Assembly: GCF_025457425.1 (NCBI RefSeq)
Contig: NZ_JAMXIA010000001.1
Span: 1,860,001 to 1,924,000 of the forward strand
Source: Chryseobacterium foetidum
Lineage (GTDB): Bacteria > Bacteroidota > Bacteroidia > Flavobacteriales > Weeksellaceae
Direction of reading: 5' to 3'
DNA length: 64,000 bases
Shown: one piece after another, positions 17,537 to 27,077 of the stretch
Layout of the letters: each line of letters begins with the position of its first letter
Position numbering within the stretch: the stretch's first letter is position 1
The notes under the pieces: model-generated
Databases searched by the model: none
The model's input: the letters and a program-made list of their open reading frames with translations, nothing else
Told to the model about the DNA's origin: nothing
Made by a program: the position numbers and the translations under genes

Positions 17537-18649
17537 TTAATCTTTTTCTTCGAAGGTAATATTCTTTGAAATTTTGTATTTTCTTTTCTTTTTGTCCGGT
17601 TTTCTGTCTTCACCCAAAAGTTTTCCCCACGCCTGAAGGCCTTCCACTCTTTCAAAAATAATCTTTATAATCGCAATTGCAGGAATGCAGAGCAGCATCC
17701 CTGAAATTCCCCAAAGATGTTCACCGATAATGATTCCGATAAAAGAAAAGAGTGCATTAATTTTGACTTTTGACCCAACTACAAACGGAAGTACAATATT
17801 CCCGTCTATCGCATGAATAATAATGTAGCCAATTGCCGTGTAAACACAGTCTGAAACTGTACCTGTAGCAAATGCGATAAAGCATGAAATTATAAGAGAG
17901 ATGCAAATTCCGATGTATGGGATTACATTTAAAAGTCCTGTAAGGACACCAAGAAGGATCGCATATTTTACCCCAAGAATACTGAGCAAAGTTGTTGTAA
18001 GTACAGATACAATTATGATCTGAATAAACAACCCGATGATATACTGCTTGGTCATTACTCTTACTTCAAAAACCGCATCCATCACACTGCTCTGGTGCTT
18101 TTCATTAAAAACACTGATGATAAAACGGTTTAAAAGTCTTCTGTAATTCAATATAAAAATGAAAAACAGGATAAAGAAAGCTAAAAAGCCAAGCCCGCTG
18201 GAGAAAATTCCGAATGTAAAGCCTAAAATCAGTCCTGATGACGACAGTATTTTGCCCACACCCTGATCGATATAATCAAACTGCTCCTTGATTTTCACAT
18301 TGAAAGTTCTCGAAACCCATTGCTGCAAATCTTCAAAAACATTGGTAAACTGAGCCCTCAACTTGGGAATATCATTGGTGAAGCCTGCAATCTGTGTCGA
18401 AAAGAAATAAATGAGTCCCGCCAGAAAAATCATCAGTAAAAAAACCGACGCCAAAGTGGAAAACGACCTTGGAAATCTCAGCCTTCTTTCCAAAAAAGTA
18501 GCAAACGGTAAAAAAAGCATCGCCATGAGGAATGCCAGAAAAAACGGAGCCAGAATGCTCTGCCCAAGACAGATAAGATAGCCAATTCCGATGATTGAAA
18601 TGACTGCAAGTGCAAGTTTCTGCAGAAAAGGAAGTCGAAGTAGATTCAT
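17537..18649 (-). CDS. AI-2E family transporter (PerM/YdiK-type permease)
   Basis: A 370-residue membrane protein with about eight hydrophobic segments and the long soluble stretch between helices 3 and 4 typical of the family. The conserved region GVLTGLLNVIPYIG lies about two thirds along. The ATG at 18649 (MNLLRLPFLQKL) is preferred. The longer frame opens with GTG at 18703, inside a terminator hairpin that lies upstream. Despite the family name, members move varied substrates, including ions. The charged C-terminal tail (GEDRKPDKKKRKYK) is cytoplasmic. It follows lon on the same strand but is separated from it by a terminator and repeats. Confidence 0.87.
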   Translation of the reverse strand: MNLLRLPFLQKLALAVISIIGIGYLICLGQSILAPFFLAFLMAMLFLPFATFLERRLRFPRSFSTLASVFLLMIFLAGLIYFFSTQIAGFTNDIPKLRAQFTNVFEDLQQWVSRTFNVKIKEQFDYIDQGVGKILSSSGLILGFTFGIFSSGLGFLAFFILFFIFILNYRRLLNRFIISVFNEKHQSSVMDAVFEVRVMTKQYIIGLFIQIIIVSVLTTTLLSILGVKYAILLGVLTGLLNVIPYIGICISLIISCFIAFATGTVSDCVYTAIGYIIIHAIDGNIVLPFVVGSKVKINALFSFIGIIIGEHLWGISGMLLCIPAIAIIKIIFERVEGLQAWGKLLGEDRKPDKKKRKYKISKNITFEEKD

Positions 18650-18677
18650 TTGGAAAGTTGTGTTTAAAATAAGGGAA

Positions 18678-18718
18678 CACGCTGAGGCATAAACAAAAAA
18701 CACGCCTTTCAGCGTGCC
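18678..18718 (-). terminator. Terminator between lon and the AI-2E-type gene
   Basis: On the minus strand CACGCTGAAAGGCGTG forms a hairpin followed by TTTTTTG. A second inverted partner (CACGCTGA at 18678-18685 on the plus strand) could form a longer alternative stem with the same sequence. It probably ends the lon transcript. Confidence 0.65.
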
Positions 18719-18778
18719 TGATGTAATTTAAATTATGTTTTAATTTTAAAACCAAATCTCAACTGCCTGCGTTTTGCG

Positions 18779-18846
18779 TAAGGGATAGAAGCGGCATCCT
18801 TTTGTGAGGAGGAACGACGAGCAAAAGATATAGCTGATAGCCCGAC
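18779..18846. repeat. Interspersed 'CGGCATCC...AAAAGATA' element, copy B
   Basis: GCGGCATCCTTTTGTG is followed after about 16 bases by CAAAAGATATAGCTGATAGC. The same ordered blocks are found at 1902-2004. The CCTTTTG and CAAAAGA ends can pair. As in copy A, a 33-bp palindrome lies close by (18869). Confidence 0.6.
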
Positions 18847-18868
18847 CCGCTTGCATGTTGCGTTGGGG

Positions 18869-18901
18869 AACGCTGGCAGGGTTCAAAACCCTGCCAGCGT
18901 T
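18869..18901. repeat. 33-bp palindrome, copy 5 (15-3-15)
   Basis: Perfect arms AACGCTGGCAGGGTT and AACCCTGCCAGCGTT with loop CAA. It is located 54 bases after the lon stop. Its arms are those of copy 4 in swapped order. Confidence 0.9.
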
Positions 18902-18955
18902 GAGCGTTGGCCATGCAAAGGGATACGCCCAAAATTTTATTACAAAAAACTTTGG

Positions 18956-21361
18956 CTATTTTTCCAATGCAATATCGATGACCTCCTCCATTCTGTTGAC
19001 ATAATGCACTTTCATGTTTTTGATGTAATCCTGTTTTATTTCGTTCACATCTTTGCGGTTGGCTTCGCAGAGAATCACTTCCCTGATTCCCGCTCTGGTT
19101 GCTGCGAGAAGTTTTTCTTTAATACCACCCACCGGAAGTACTTTTCCACGAAGTGTAATTTCTCCGGTCATAGCAAGGTGAGGCCGAAGTTTTTTATTGG
19201 TAAACGAAGAAATCATCGACGAAAGCATTGCAATTCCCGCAGACGGACCGTCTTTTGGCGTGGCACCTTCCGGAACGTGTACGTGAACGTTTTTCTTTTC
19301 TATTAAATCTTCATCAATTCCCAGTTCTTCATGTTTTGCTTTGATATATTCCAATGCAATGGTCGCAGATTCTTTCATTACTGTTCCCAGATTTCCGGTC
19401 ATGGTCAACGTACCTTTTCCGTTGCTGAGAATACTTTCAATGAAAAGGATGTCTCCGCCAACGCTCGTCCACGCCAAACCTGTTACAACTCCCGGCGAAT
19501 CTGTGATTTCAGAAATATTTTTAGGTCTTGGAACACCCAAAATCTCATCCACTTTATCAATGGAAATTTTGGGGTCATATTCTTTCACAAGAGCAGTCTG
19601 CAAAGCTACCCAACGGGCAATTCCTGCAATTCTTTTTTCCAAAGAACGCACGCCGCTTTCTGAGGTATGAGCTTCTACAATATGCTTCAGTTCGGCATTT
19701 CCGAGTTTGAATGATTTTCCATCCAAACCATTTTCGTCCTGTTGTTTTTTTATCAAATGTCTTTTGGCGATCTCAATTTTCTCTTCTAAAGTATAGCCGG
19801 CAATCTGAATGATCTCAGTTCTGTCTAAAAGCGGCGTCTGAATGGTTGACAGTGAATTTGCCGTTGCGATGAACATCACTTTAGACAAATCATAACCCAA
19901 CTCAAGGAAATTGTCGTAGAAAGAATTGTTCTGTTCTGGGTCTAAAACTTCAAGCAAGGCCGAGCTAGGATCGCCGTGAAGACCTTGTGCAATTTTATCC
20001 ATTTCATCCAAAACGATCACCGGATTTGAAGTTCCTGCCTTTTTGATAGACTGAAGAATTCTCCCAGCCATCGCACCGATGTAGGTTTTTCTGTGACCTC
20101 TGATTTCGCTCTCATCGTGAAGTCCGCCCAAAGAAAGGCGTACATATTTTCTGCCTAAAGCATCTGCAATCGACTTTCCTAACGAAGTTTTACCAACTCC
20201 CGGAGGTCCGACTAACAAAAGAATCGGCGATTTCATATTGTTTTTAAGTTTCAGAACCGCCATGTGTTCTAAAATTCTTTTCTTAATATCTTCAAGACCA
20301 AAGTGGGCTTTGTCTAAAATTTTCTCAGCTTTCGCGATATCGAAAACGTCTTTGGTGTAGCTTTCCCACGGAAGTTCTACGAAAAAATCAAGATAATTTC
20401 TCTGAACATTATAGTCAGGCGAATTTGGATTCTGCCTTTGAAGCCTTGAAATTTCTTTTTGAAAATGCTCCTCAACTTCAGGACTCCACTTTTTGTCGTT
20501 AGCCTTTTTTAAAAGTTCTTCAACATCACTTTCAGGCCCGCCGCCCAGTTCATCCTGGATAGTTCTGATCTGCTGATTCAGAAAGTACTCTCTCTGTTGT
20601 TTATCCAAATCTTTCGAAGTTTTCTGATGAATCTGATTTCTGAGCTCCAGTTTTCTGAAGTCTTCATGCATCATCTCGTAGCACTTTTTTGCACGTTCCG
20701 ACAGGCTTTTCTCCTCAAGAAGTTTCTGTTTTTCTTCAGACCTGAAACTTGCATTGGTACATACAAAATTCAGAAGATCTTCATTGTTGCTGATGTTTTT
20801 TATTGCAAAATTGGCAGCGTTGGGAATATTTGGATCCAGCTCAATAATTTTAAGGGCTAAGTCTTTAATATTTTCAAGTAAAGCCTCATACTCTTCTTTA
20901 TTTTTTGGTTTTGAATCCTTTAATTTGCTAACTTCAGCTTTAAAATAAGGCTGAGATTCCACAAAATTTTTAATTTTAAACCTGTGAAAACCTTTTGTAA
21001 TTGCTGTGATATTACCTTCAGGAAGCTTGATGATTTTGATAATCTTCGCCAAAGTTCCCGTTGTATAAAGATCTTTTTCTACTGGCTGCTCAATATCTGA
21101 ATGTTTTTGGCTTAAAATCCCTATCAGTTCGCCATTTTTCTGAGCTTCTTCCAATAGTTGAATAGAGTTTTTTCTACCTGCAGTAATCGGAATAACCACT
21201 TGCGGAAACATCACCATATTTCTAACAGGAAGAATAGGAAAAACCTTCTGCTCTGCATTTTTTTCTGTTTCGGAAAAGTCTGAAACATTGATTCCTTCAG
21301 TTACAATATCGAAACTTCCACCTAAGATTTCGTCAAAATCTATTTCTTCAAATTCTGTCAT
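18956..21361 (-). CDS. lon: ATP-dependent endopeptidase La (LonA)
   Basis: An 801-residue LonA protease that degrades damaged and regulatory proteins in the cytoplasm. The N-terminal substrate domain (from [13 protein letters not shown]) is followed by a coiled-coil region. The AAA+ module has Walker [10 protein letters not shown] and Walker [10 protein letters not shown]. The protease domain carries catalytic Ser in [10 protein letters not shown] (about residue 708) and Lys in [14 protein letters not shown] (about 748). It is complete. A perfect-arm palindrome lies 9 bases upstream of the start (see 21371). Confidence 0.97.
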   Translation of the reverse strand: MTEFEEIDFDEILGGSFDIVTEGINVSDFSETEKNAEQKVFPILPVRNMVMFPQVVIPITAGRKNSIQLLEEAQKNGELIGILSQKHSDIEQPVEKDLYTTGTLAKIIKIIKLPEGNITAITKGFHRFKIKNFVESQPYFKAEVSKLKDSKPKNKEEYEALLENIKDLALKIIELDPNIPNAANFAIKNISNNEDLLNFVCTNASFRSEEKQKLLEEKSLSERAKKCYEMMHEDFRKLELRNQIHQKTSKDLDKQQREYFLNQQIRTIQDELGGGPESDVEELLKKANDKKWSPEVEEHFQKEISRLQRQNPNSPDYNVQRNYLDFFVELPWESYTKDVFDIAKAEKILDKAHFGLEDIKKRILEHMAVLKLKNNMKSPILLLVGPPGVGKTSLGKSIADALGRKYVRLSLGGLHDESEIRGHRKTYIGAMAGRILQSIKKAGTSNPVIVLDEMDKIAQGLHGDPSSALLEVLDPEQNNSFYDNFLELGYDLSKVMFIATANSLSTIQTPLLDRTEIIQIAGYTLEEKIEIAKRHLIKKQQDENGLDGKSFKLGNAELKHIVEAHTSESGVRSLEKRIAGIARWVALQTALVKEYDPKISIDKVDEILGVPRPKNISEITDSPGVVTGLAWTSVGGDILFIESILSNGKGTLTMTGNLGTVMKESATIALEYIKAKHEELGIDEDLIEKKNVHVHVPEGATPKDGPSAGIAMLSSMISSFTNKKLRPHLAMTGEITLRGKVLPVGGIKEKLLAATRAGIREVILCEANRKDVNEIKQDYIKNMKVHYVNRMEEVIDIALEK

Positions 21362-21370
21362 AGTATTTTC

Positions 21371-21387
21371 AATGACAATTTGTCATT
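21371..21387. promoter_or_regulatory. 17-bp palindrome just upstream of lon
   Basis: AATGACAA and TTGTCATT are perfect inverted arms around one T. The site ends 9 bases before the lon ATG on the minus strand. It could be an operator or a 5' leader hairpin. It does not match CIRCE, the HrcA site. Confidence 0.5.
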
Positions 21388-21582
21388 ATAATTTATTTGT
21401 TAATCGCAGGAATCTGAGAAAAGCTTTTGTCAAAAGCCTTGAGATTCCAGAAAGTTTAAATGGTCAATTGATATGCCATTTGATTTTAATTAAAAAATGT
21501 GGTCAAAATTTCCTTTTTACATAAAATTAAATTTAAAAACCTAAAAAAGCAACTTAGATTATGCTAATTTCTTAAAAATGTG

Positions 21583-21590
21583 TATTTTCG
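21583..21590 (+). promoter_or_regulatory. Candidate -7 promoter box of the PpiD-like gene
   Basis: TATTTTCG fits TAnnTTTG with one difference, 26 bases upstream of the ATG at 21617. Confidence 0.4.
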
Positions 21591-21616
21591 CAGACTATAT
21601 AAAACTATATTATAAA

Positions 21617-23749
21617 ATGGCAATTTTAGGACAGATTAGGAGTAAACCTTGGCTATTGATGGGGATTATTGCACTTGCACTTTTAGCATTTTTAGTAAAC
21701 CCAGAAAGCATCGAGAAGGTTTTTGGTAAAAATCCTGATGTTTTAGGAAAGGTTAATGGCGAGAAAATAACCCGTGAAGAGTTTAATGACCAGCTATTTG
21801 TATTGCAGGAGCAGGCAAAAAATCAGGGTCAGCCACAAAACGGTCTTGAAGAGCAGGCTTGGCAACTATTGGTACAGTCTAAACTGATCAAGCAACAATT
21901 TGAAAAAATGGGATTTGAAATGACAGATGATCTTTTCTGGAATCAACTTCAGTATGATCAAATGTTTTCTCAAAACCAACAGCTTTTTGACGAAAAAGGA
22001 AACTTTAAACTTCAGGAGCTGAAAAAAGAAATTGAAACGCTTCAGAATACGAATCCTCAAGGGTACAGCCAATGGCTGAAAACCAGAAAATCTATTGAAT
22101 ACAGAATCATGGCAAGACAGGTATTTGCCAATATTTCCACAGGACTTACAACCGGAAAAAAAGAGGCTGAAGAACTGATGAGACAGAGAGATCAGTTGGC
22201 TGATATTGATTTCGTAAAAGTAGATTACACTTCTTATCTTGCAAAAAATAAGATTAAAGTTACTACTGAAGATTTAAAAAACTATATCGATCAGCATTCT
22301 GTAATGTTCAAAACTGAACCTAGCAGAAATCTTGGCGTGGTATATTTCCCTGCAAAACCAAGTGCTGCCGATGACGCTGCTGCATTAAAAGAAATCAACA
22401 GACTGTACACAGGAACTGAAAGCGGTGAAAACTTCACCAATACAGCAAGTGATTCTCTGTTTGTTTTGGCTAATTCTGATGTGCCTTTCAATAATCAGTA
22501 TGTTCAGGCAAATCAGGTTCCACAAGCTCTTCAAGGCAAAGTTGAGACCGCTGCAATCGGGCAGGCTTTCGGGCCTTACAAAGAACAGGATCTTTATGTA
22601 GTTTCTAAAGTTTTAGATAAAAAACCTTCAGATTCTACCCTTTCTAAGCACATCTTAATTGCTTACAAAGGTGCTGAAAGATCTACTGCAACAAGAACTA
22701 AGGAAGCTGCAAAGAAAATTGCAGACAGCTTACTTGCAGCAATTAAAGGTAACCCTGCAAAATTTGCAGAAGGTCTTAAATTATCAGACGAACCAAATGC
22801 AGTAGAAAGAAACGGTAGCGTGGGCTGGACTACACCTCAAAGCCAATTTGCTCCTGGATATTTAAGCTTCCTTGCAAATAATGCGAAAGGCTCTACAGGT
22901 CTTGCAGAAACAGAATTTGGTTATCACATCATCAATGTTGAAGACAAAAAAGCGGGAACAATGGGCTATAAAATTGCTCACCTGGTAAAAGCTATAAAGC
23001 CATCGGACGCTACAGAAAATACAATTGATAAAAACTCAAGAAGATTTATTCAGCAGGTTGAAGGGAAATCTTTCAATGATTTTGTAAATATTGCTAAAAA
23101 AGGAAATTTTCAGTATACCAACGCTGCACAAGCCAAAAGATTTGACGGACAGATTCAAGGTTTAGGGACAGAGGCAGATTCTGAAATTCTTAAATGGGCA
23201 TTTGATAAGAAAAGAGAAAAAGGAGATACTGAGCTATTTCCTGTAGAAGGAACCGGCGATAAAATTGTAGTTTACCTAAACGGAAAACAGGAAAAAGGTC
23301 TTGCTGATCCTGAATCTGTGAGAAGCCAGATCGAAACAATAGTTAAGAACAAATTGGCTGCTAAAAAGATTGCTGAGAAAATCGGTAAAGCATCAAGTCT
23401 TGATCAAGTCGCTAAAATGTTTGCTACAACAAAACAGTCTGCTCAGGTAAATATTCTTCAGCCTTCAGTGGCAGGAGCTATGGAGCCTAAAGTTGCCGGT
23501 GCTGCTTTCGGAATTCAGAAAGGTAAAGTTTCAAATCCTATCGAAGGAGGAACTGGAGTTTACGTTTTGGTGAAAAAATCTGAGACCGTAAACAAGCAGG
23601 GAGGTGATCTAAAACAGTTTACAGAATCTATCACTCAGAGAAATGCCGGTATGTTCGGACAGGCTTGGATGAAGAGCTTACAGGACAATGCAGACATCGA
23701 TGATTACAGAATCGAGATCTGGGATAAGTTGGGATCGCAACAACAATAA
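21617..23749 (+). CDS. PpiD/SurA-like periplasmic peptidyl-prolyl isomerase chaperone
   Basis: A 710-residue protein, read from the ATG at 21617 (MAILGQIRSKPWLLMGIIAL) since the longer frame from 21578 only adds an odd leader. One membrane helix at about residues 13-30 anchors it with the bulk in the periplasm. A SurA_N-type chaperone region follows (VNGEKITREEFNDQ). A parvulin domain lies at about 342-440 (SKHILIAYKG, then GSVGWTTPQSQFAPG and ETEFGYHIINVED), with a second weaker parvulin-like region after it. It should assist folding of exported proteins. Large size and layout match PpiD of Bacteroidota. Confidence 0.9.
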   Translation: MAILGQIRSKPWLLMGIIALALLAFLVNPESIEKVFGKNPDVLGKVNGEKITREEFNDQLFVLQEQAKNQGQPQNGLEEQAWQLLVQSKLIKQQFEKMGFEMTDDLFWNQLQYDQMFSQNQQLFDEKGNFKLQELKKEIETLQNTNPQGYSQWLKTRKSIEYRIMARQVFANISTGLTTGKKEAEELMRQRDQLADIDFVKVDYTSYLAKNKIKVTTEDLKNYIDQHSVMFKTEPSRNLGVVYFPAKPSAADDAAALKEINRLYTGTESGENFTNTASDSLFVLANSDVPFNNQYVQANQVPQALQGKVETAAIGQAFGPYKEQDLYVVSKVLDKKPSDSTLSKHILIAYKGAERSTATRTKEAAKKIADSLLAAIKGNPAKFAEGLKLSDEPNAVERNGSVGWTTPQSQFAPGYLSFLANNAKGSTGLAETEFGYHIINVEDKKAGTMGYKIAHLVKAIKPSDATENTIDKNSRRFIQQVEGKSFNDFVNIAKKGNFQYTNAAQAKRFDGQIQGLGTEADSEILKWAFDKKREKGDTELFPVEGTGDKIVVYLNGKQEKGLADPESVRSQIETIVKNKLAAKKIAEKIGKASSLDQVAKMFATTKQSAQVNILQPSVAGAMEPKVAGAAFGIQKGKVSNPIEGGTGVYVLVKKSETVNKQGGDLKQFTESITQRNAGMFGQAWMKSLQDNADIDDYRIEIWDKLGSQQQ

Positions 23750-23771
23750 AAATTAATTTTATCATAATATT

Positions 23772-23801
23772 GAAAGCGGCAAAGTTTTTGTCGCTTTCTT
23801 T
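23772..23801 (+). terminator. Terminator after the PpiD-like gene
   Basis: GAAAGCG (23772-23778) and CGCTTTC (23792-23798) pair, with further pairing inside (CAAA/TTTG), followed by TTTG. It lies 22 bases after the stop. Confidence 0.65.
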
Positions 23802-23843
23802 GTACTTAACACCGAGCAATAGTTTAATACACTCAAAATGTAT

Positions 23844-23851
23844 TATATTTG
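23844..23851 (+). promoter_or_regulatory. Candidate -7 promoter box of the MCE gene
   Basis: TATATTTG matches TAnnTTTG exactly, 22 bases upstream of the GTG start at 23874. Confidence 0.5.
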
Positions 23852-23873
23852 CTCATTAGAAAAAATTTAAAAA

Positions 23874-24827
23874 GTGAAATTCAGCAAAGAATTAAAAGCC
23901 GGTCTCATTGCGTTATTGGCTATAGTCAGTTTTGTGTTTTTATTCCAGTTTATGAAGGGCAAAAGCCTTTTTACAACGGATAATATTTTTTACGCTAAAT
24001 ACGAAAATGTAGAAGGTCTTACGCAGTCTGCGCCCGTTTCTATTAATGGTCTGAAGGTTGGTCAGGTTGATAAAATCATTCCTATTACCGGTAAAGACGG
24101 ACAAATCAGTTTTGTTGTAAAAGTTACCGTAGACGACGAGTTTGAATTTTCAAAAAATTCCAGTATTGAAATTTTTGAACCAGGTTTGATGTCTGGTAAG
24201 GAAATGAAACTGAACCTTAAATATGGTGGTGCTACAGCTAAAGACGGCGATACTTTACAGGGAGCTTACAAACTTGGAATGCTGAACAGTCTTTCTTCTC
24301 AGGTTGGGCCGGTAAAAGATCAGTTACAGACCGTGCTTCACCGAGTTGATTCTTTGATGATGAATGCCAATCAGGTGATGAATGCTCAAAACAGAGAAGA
24401 AATCAAAGTTTTACTTCACAACTTAAACAGAACTGTAGGCGCTTTAGAAAACACAGCAGGAAGCGTGAACAAATTAGTTGGAAACAATGATCCTAAACTT
24501 CAGAGGGTTTTGGATGAGGCAAGCCTTACAATGCAGAGCGGTAAAACAACTTTAGACAAATACGGAAATCTTGCTGAAAGCATCGACACGCAAAAACTAA
24601 ATGCCACGATTGCAAATCTTGACGCAACGGTAGGCCAATTAAATAAAGTAATCGGAGGTATTGACCGTGGAGAAGGAAGTTTAGGTAAGATCATGAAAGA
24701 CGAGCAGCTTTACAACAACCTTAATACTGCATCCACGAATCTGAATGCTCTTCTTGAAGACTTTAAAGCCAATCCTAAGAGATATGTAAACTTCTCAGTG
24801 TTTGGTAAAAACGCAAATAAAGAATAA
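23874..24827 (+). CDS. MlaD/MCE-family lipid-transport protein
   Basis: A 317-residue protein starting at GTG (read as VKFSKELKAGL); no ATG gives a full N-terminal helix. One membrane helix at about residues 11-27 is followed by an MCE domain (NVEGLTQSAPVSINGLKVGQ, about 40-115). A helical region follows that is rich in the pattern LNRTVGALENTAGSVNKLV. MCE proteins form periplasmic rings that pass phospholipids to or from the outer membrane with an MlaE-MlaF transporter. In this window those partners are about 30 kb away (53282-54849), so pairing with them is inference. Confidence 0.88.
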   Translation: MKFSKELKAGLIALLAIVSFVFLFQFMKGKSLFTTDNIFYAKYENVEGLTQSAPVSINGLKVGQVDKIIPITGKDGQISFVVKVTVDDEFEFSKNSSIEIFEPGLMSGKEMKLNLKYGGATAKDGDTLQGAYKLGMLNSLSSQVGPVKDQLQTVLHRVDSLMMNANQVMNAQNREEIKVLLHNLNRTVGALENTAGSVNKLVGNNDPKLQRVLDEASLTMQSGKTTLDKYGNLAESIDTQKLNATIANLDATVGQLNKVIGGIDRGEGSLGKIMKDEQLYNNLNTASTNLNALLEDFKANPKRYVNFSVFGKNANKE

Positions 24828-24845
24828 CTTTTAACCTTCTTTGGT

Positions 24846-26171
24846 ATGCAATATATCGACAATATCCTATTTGTGATTTTATTGGTTGCGGGATTTGGTC
24901 TTTTCGCAAAAAGTCTACAAAAAATTTACAGAAACATCCAACTCGGGAGAGCAATCAACCGCAGTGACAGAAAAGCCGAGCGATGGGAGACCATGGCTCG
25001 TGTTGCCTTAGGGCAGAGCAGAATGGTGAAGCGCCCTATATCCGGGATTCTTCACATTTTCGTTTATGTAGGTTTCGTAATCATCAATATCGAAGTTCTT
25101 GAAATTATTATTGATGGGGTTTTTGGTACGCACAGGTATTTAGCAACGCTGTTTGGCTCTACTTTTTACTCTGTTTTCACAGCAATTTTAGAGGTACTTG
25201 CTGTTTTGGTAGTTCTTGGCGTAACAGTTTTCTTTATCAGAAGAAATTTTTACGGTGTTAAAAGACTGACGATGAAAGAACTTTTCGGATGGCCGAAAAA
25301 TGACGCCAACTGGATTCTGATTATTGAATTTGTCTTAATGGTTGCATTTTTCACGATGAACGGTGCAGATTATTATGCAGATCAACTGGCTCCTTCTCAA
25401 CATCTAGCGGGAAGCTTTCCTATCTCAAGATATCTGTTTCCGTTTTTTGAAAATTTTAGCCTCGAAACTTTACATCTTACAGAAAGAATTGCGTGGTGGT
25501 TTCACTTCATCGGAATTCTTTTCTTTGCCAACTATCTTTATTATTCAAAACACTTACATATCATTTTAGCCTTTCCAAGCACCTGGTATGCAAATCTTGA
25601 TCTTTATGGAAAGTTTAATAATTTAGATTCCGTCACAAAAGAAATCAAATTAATGATGGATCCGAATGCTGATCCTTACGCAGCTCCGGCTGAAGGCGTA
25701 GAAGAAGCTCCCTCGAAATTTGGTGCAGAAGATGTTTTTGATTTAAATCAGGTTCAGCTTTTGAACGCCTATTCCTGTACAGAATGCGGAAGATGTACTT
25801 CGGTTTGTCCGGCAAATATTACGGGTAAAAAATTATCTCCAAGGTTAATTTTAATGAAAACGAGAGACCGTCTGGAAGAAGTGGGAAGAAACATCGATAA
25901 AAACGGTAAGTTTGAAGACGATGGCAAAAAACTGCTGAACGACTACATCACGAAGGAAGAACTTTGGGCTTGTACAACTTGTAATGCCTGTACACAGGCT
26001 TGTCCGGTACTTTTAGATCCGCTATCTATCATTTTTGAAATGAGAAGATTTTTGGTAATGGAACAGTCTGCTGCTCCACAGGAATTAAATCTGATGATGA
26101 CCAACGTTGAAAACAATGCAGCTCCTTGGCAGTACAATCAGGCGGACAGACTAAATTGGGCAAAAGACTAA
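24846..26171 (+). CDS. Membrane Fe-S oxidoreductase subunit (HdrC/NarI-like with two 4Fe-4S clusters)
   Basis: A 441-residue protein. The N-terminal half has about five membrane helices, with histidines in HRYLA and WWFHFIG, like cytochrome b-type NarI/HdrE domains. The C-terminal half carries two 4Fe-4S motifs, CTECGRCTSVCPAN near residue 310 and CTTCNACTQACPV near 375. It probably passes electrons between the quinone pool and the soluble partner encoded next (26262-27047). The electron donor is unknown. Short spacing to the MCE gene (18 bases) suggests transcription from the same promoter. Confidence 0.85.
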   Translation: MQYIDNILFVILLVAGFGLFAKSLQKIYRNIQLGRAINRSDRKAERWETMARVALGQSRMVKRPISGILHIFVYVGFVIINIEVLEIIIDGVFGTHRYLATLFGSTFYSVFTAILEVLAVLVVLGVTVFFIRRNFYGVKRLTMKELFGWPKNDANWILIIEFVLMVAFFTMNGADYYADQLAPSQHLAGSFPISRYLFPFFENFSLETLHLTERIAWWFHFIGILFFANYLYYSKHLHIILAFPSTWYANLDLYGKFNNLDSVTKEIKLMMDPNADPYAAPAEGVEEAPSKFGAEDVFDLNQVQLLNAYSCTECGRCTSVCPANITGKKLSPRLILMKTRDRLEEVGRNIDKNGKFEDDGKKLLNDYITKEELWACTTCNACTQACPVLLDPLSIIFEMRRFLVMEQSAAPQELNLMMTNVENNAAPWQYNQADRLNWAKD

Positions 26172-26194
26172 TTAGATAATTTAATTAATTTGGA

Positions 26195-26254
26195 AATTTG
26201 AAAATCCGACGTTCAGTTTATTTTCAAATTCTCAAATTGGCACATTTTCAAATT
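26195..26254. repeat. Inverted and direct AATTTGAAAAT repeats
   Basis: AATTTGAAAAT at 26195-26205 has an exact inverted copy (ATTTTCAAATT) at 26220-26230 and another at 26244-26254, in the gap between the two Fe-S genes. The first pair can form an 11-bp stem. Confidence 0.6.
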
Positions 26255-26261
26255 GAATAAA

Positions 26262-27047
26262 ATGGATTTCACTATAAAAACAATGGCCGATTACGCAATG
26301 GAAGGCAAATCTCCGGAAGTTCTCTTCTGGGTAGGATGTGCCGGAAGTTTTGACGACAGAGCCAAAAAAATAACTAGAGCATTCTGCAAAATTTTAAATA
26401 ATATCGGCGTTGAATTTGCCGTTCTCGGTCAGGAAGAAAGCTGTACTGGCGATCCTGCAAAACGTGCCGGAAACGAATTCGTTTTCCAGATGATGGCGTT
26501 AACGAATATCGAAGTTTTAAATGCTTACGAAGTAAAAAAAATCGTAACGGCTTGCCCGCACTGTTTTAATACTTTAAAAAACGAATATCCTGCCTTAGGC
26601 GGAAATTACGAGGTAATTCACCACACTCAATTCCTTAAAAGCCTTATGGAAGAAGGCCGTCTGAAAATTGAAGGCGGAAAATTTAAAGGTAAAAAAATCA
26701 CTTTCCACGATCCATGCTATCTCGGAAGAGCCAACGGCGAATACGAAGCTCCAAGAATTCTCCTCGAAAAGCTGGATGCCGAACTGGTAGAAATGAAGCG
26801 TTGCAAAACCAATGGTCTTTGTTGCGGTGCCGGTGGTGCACAGATGTTCAAAGAACCTGAAAAAGGAAATAAAGACGTCAACATTGAGCGTACTGAAGAA
26901 GCGCTTTCTACAGAACCGAAAGTCATTGCTACAGGCTGCCCTTTCTGCAATACGATGATGACCGATGGCGTGAAGCATTTCAACAAAAACACCGAAGTAG
27001 AAGTAAAAGATATTGTAGAACTTTTGGCGGAGGCTGAGGATCTGTAA
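26262..27047 (+). CDS. CCG-domain Fe-S protein (HdrB/GlpC-like)
   Basis: A 261-residue soluble protein, ATG at 26262 chosen over a TTG at 26253. Two cysteine-rich CCG repeats are visible. The first has WVGCAG, ESCTGDPAKR and TACPHCFNTLKNEY. The second has FHDPCYLGR, NGLCCGAGGAQMF and ATGCPFCNTMMTDG. This arrangement binds an unusual Fe-S cluster in HdrB, GlpC and LutA-type proteins. With the preceding membrane subunit it forms a two-gene oxidoreductase common in Bacteroidota; its substrate is not known. Confidence 0.87.
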   Translation: MDFTIKTMADYAMEGKSPEVLFWVGCAGSFDDRAKKITRAFCKILNNIGVEFAVLGQEESCTGDPAKRAGNEFVFQMMALTNIEVLNAYEVKKIVTACPHCFNTLKNEYPALGGNYEVIHHTQFLKSLMEEGRLKIEGGKFKGKKITFHDPCYLGRANGEYEAPRILLEKLDAELVEMKRCKTNGLCCGAGGAQMFKEPEKGNKDVNIERTEEALSTEPKVIATGCPFCNTMMTDGVKHFNKNTEVEVKDIVELLAEAEDL

Positions 27048-27077
27048 TAAAATAATTAATTTTACAAAAATTTTATC

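Noticed and set aside
18650..18703. GTG start at 18703 for the AI-2E-type permease
   Set aside because: The added 18 codons fall in the lon terminator hairpin and its T run; the ATG at 18649 gives the normal family start.
18869..18901. GGTTCAAAACCC resembling a tRNA T-loop
   Set aside because: It is the centre of a perfect 33-bp palindrome; no acceptor stem, anticodon arm or CCA-like end fits around it.
18851..19306. Plus-strand frame of 151 residues opposite the end of lon
   Set aside because: It lies almost wholly antisense to the lon protease domain, which is clearly coding on the other strand.
26595..26992. Minus-strand frames opposite the CCG-domain gene
   Set aside because: They are shadows of a strongly conserved Fe-S protein on the plus strand.
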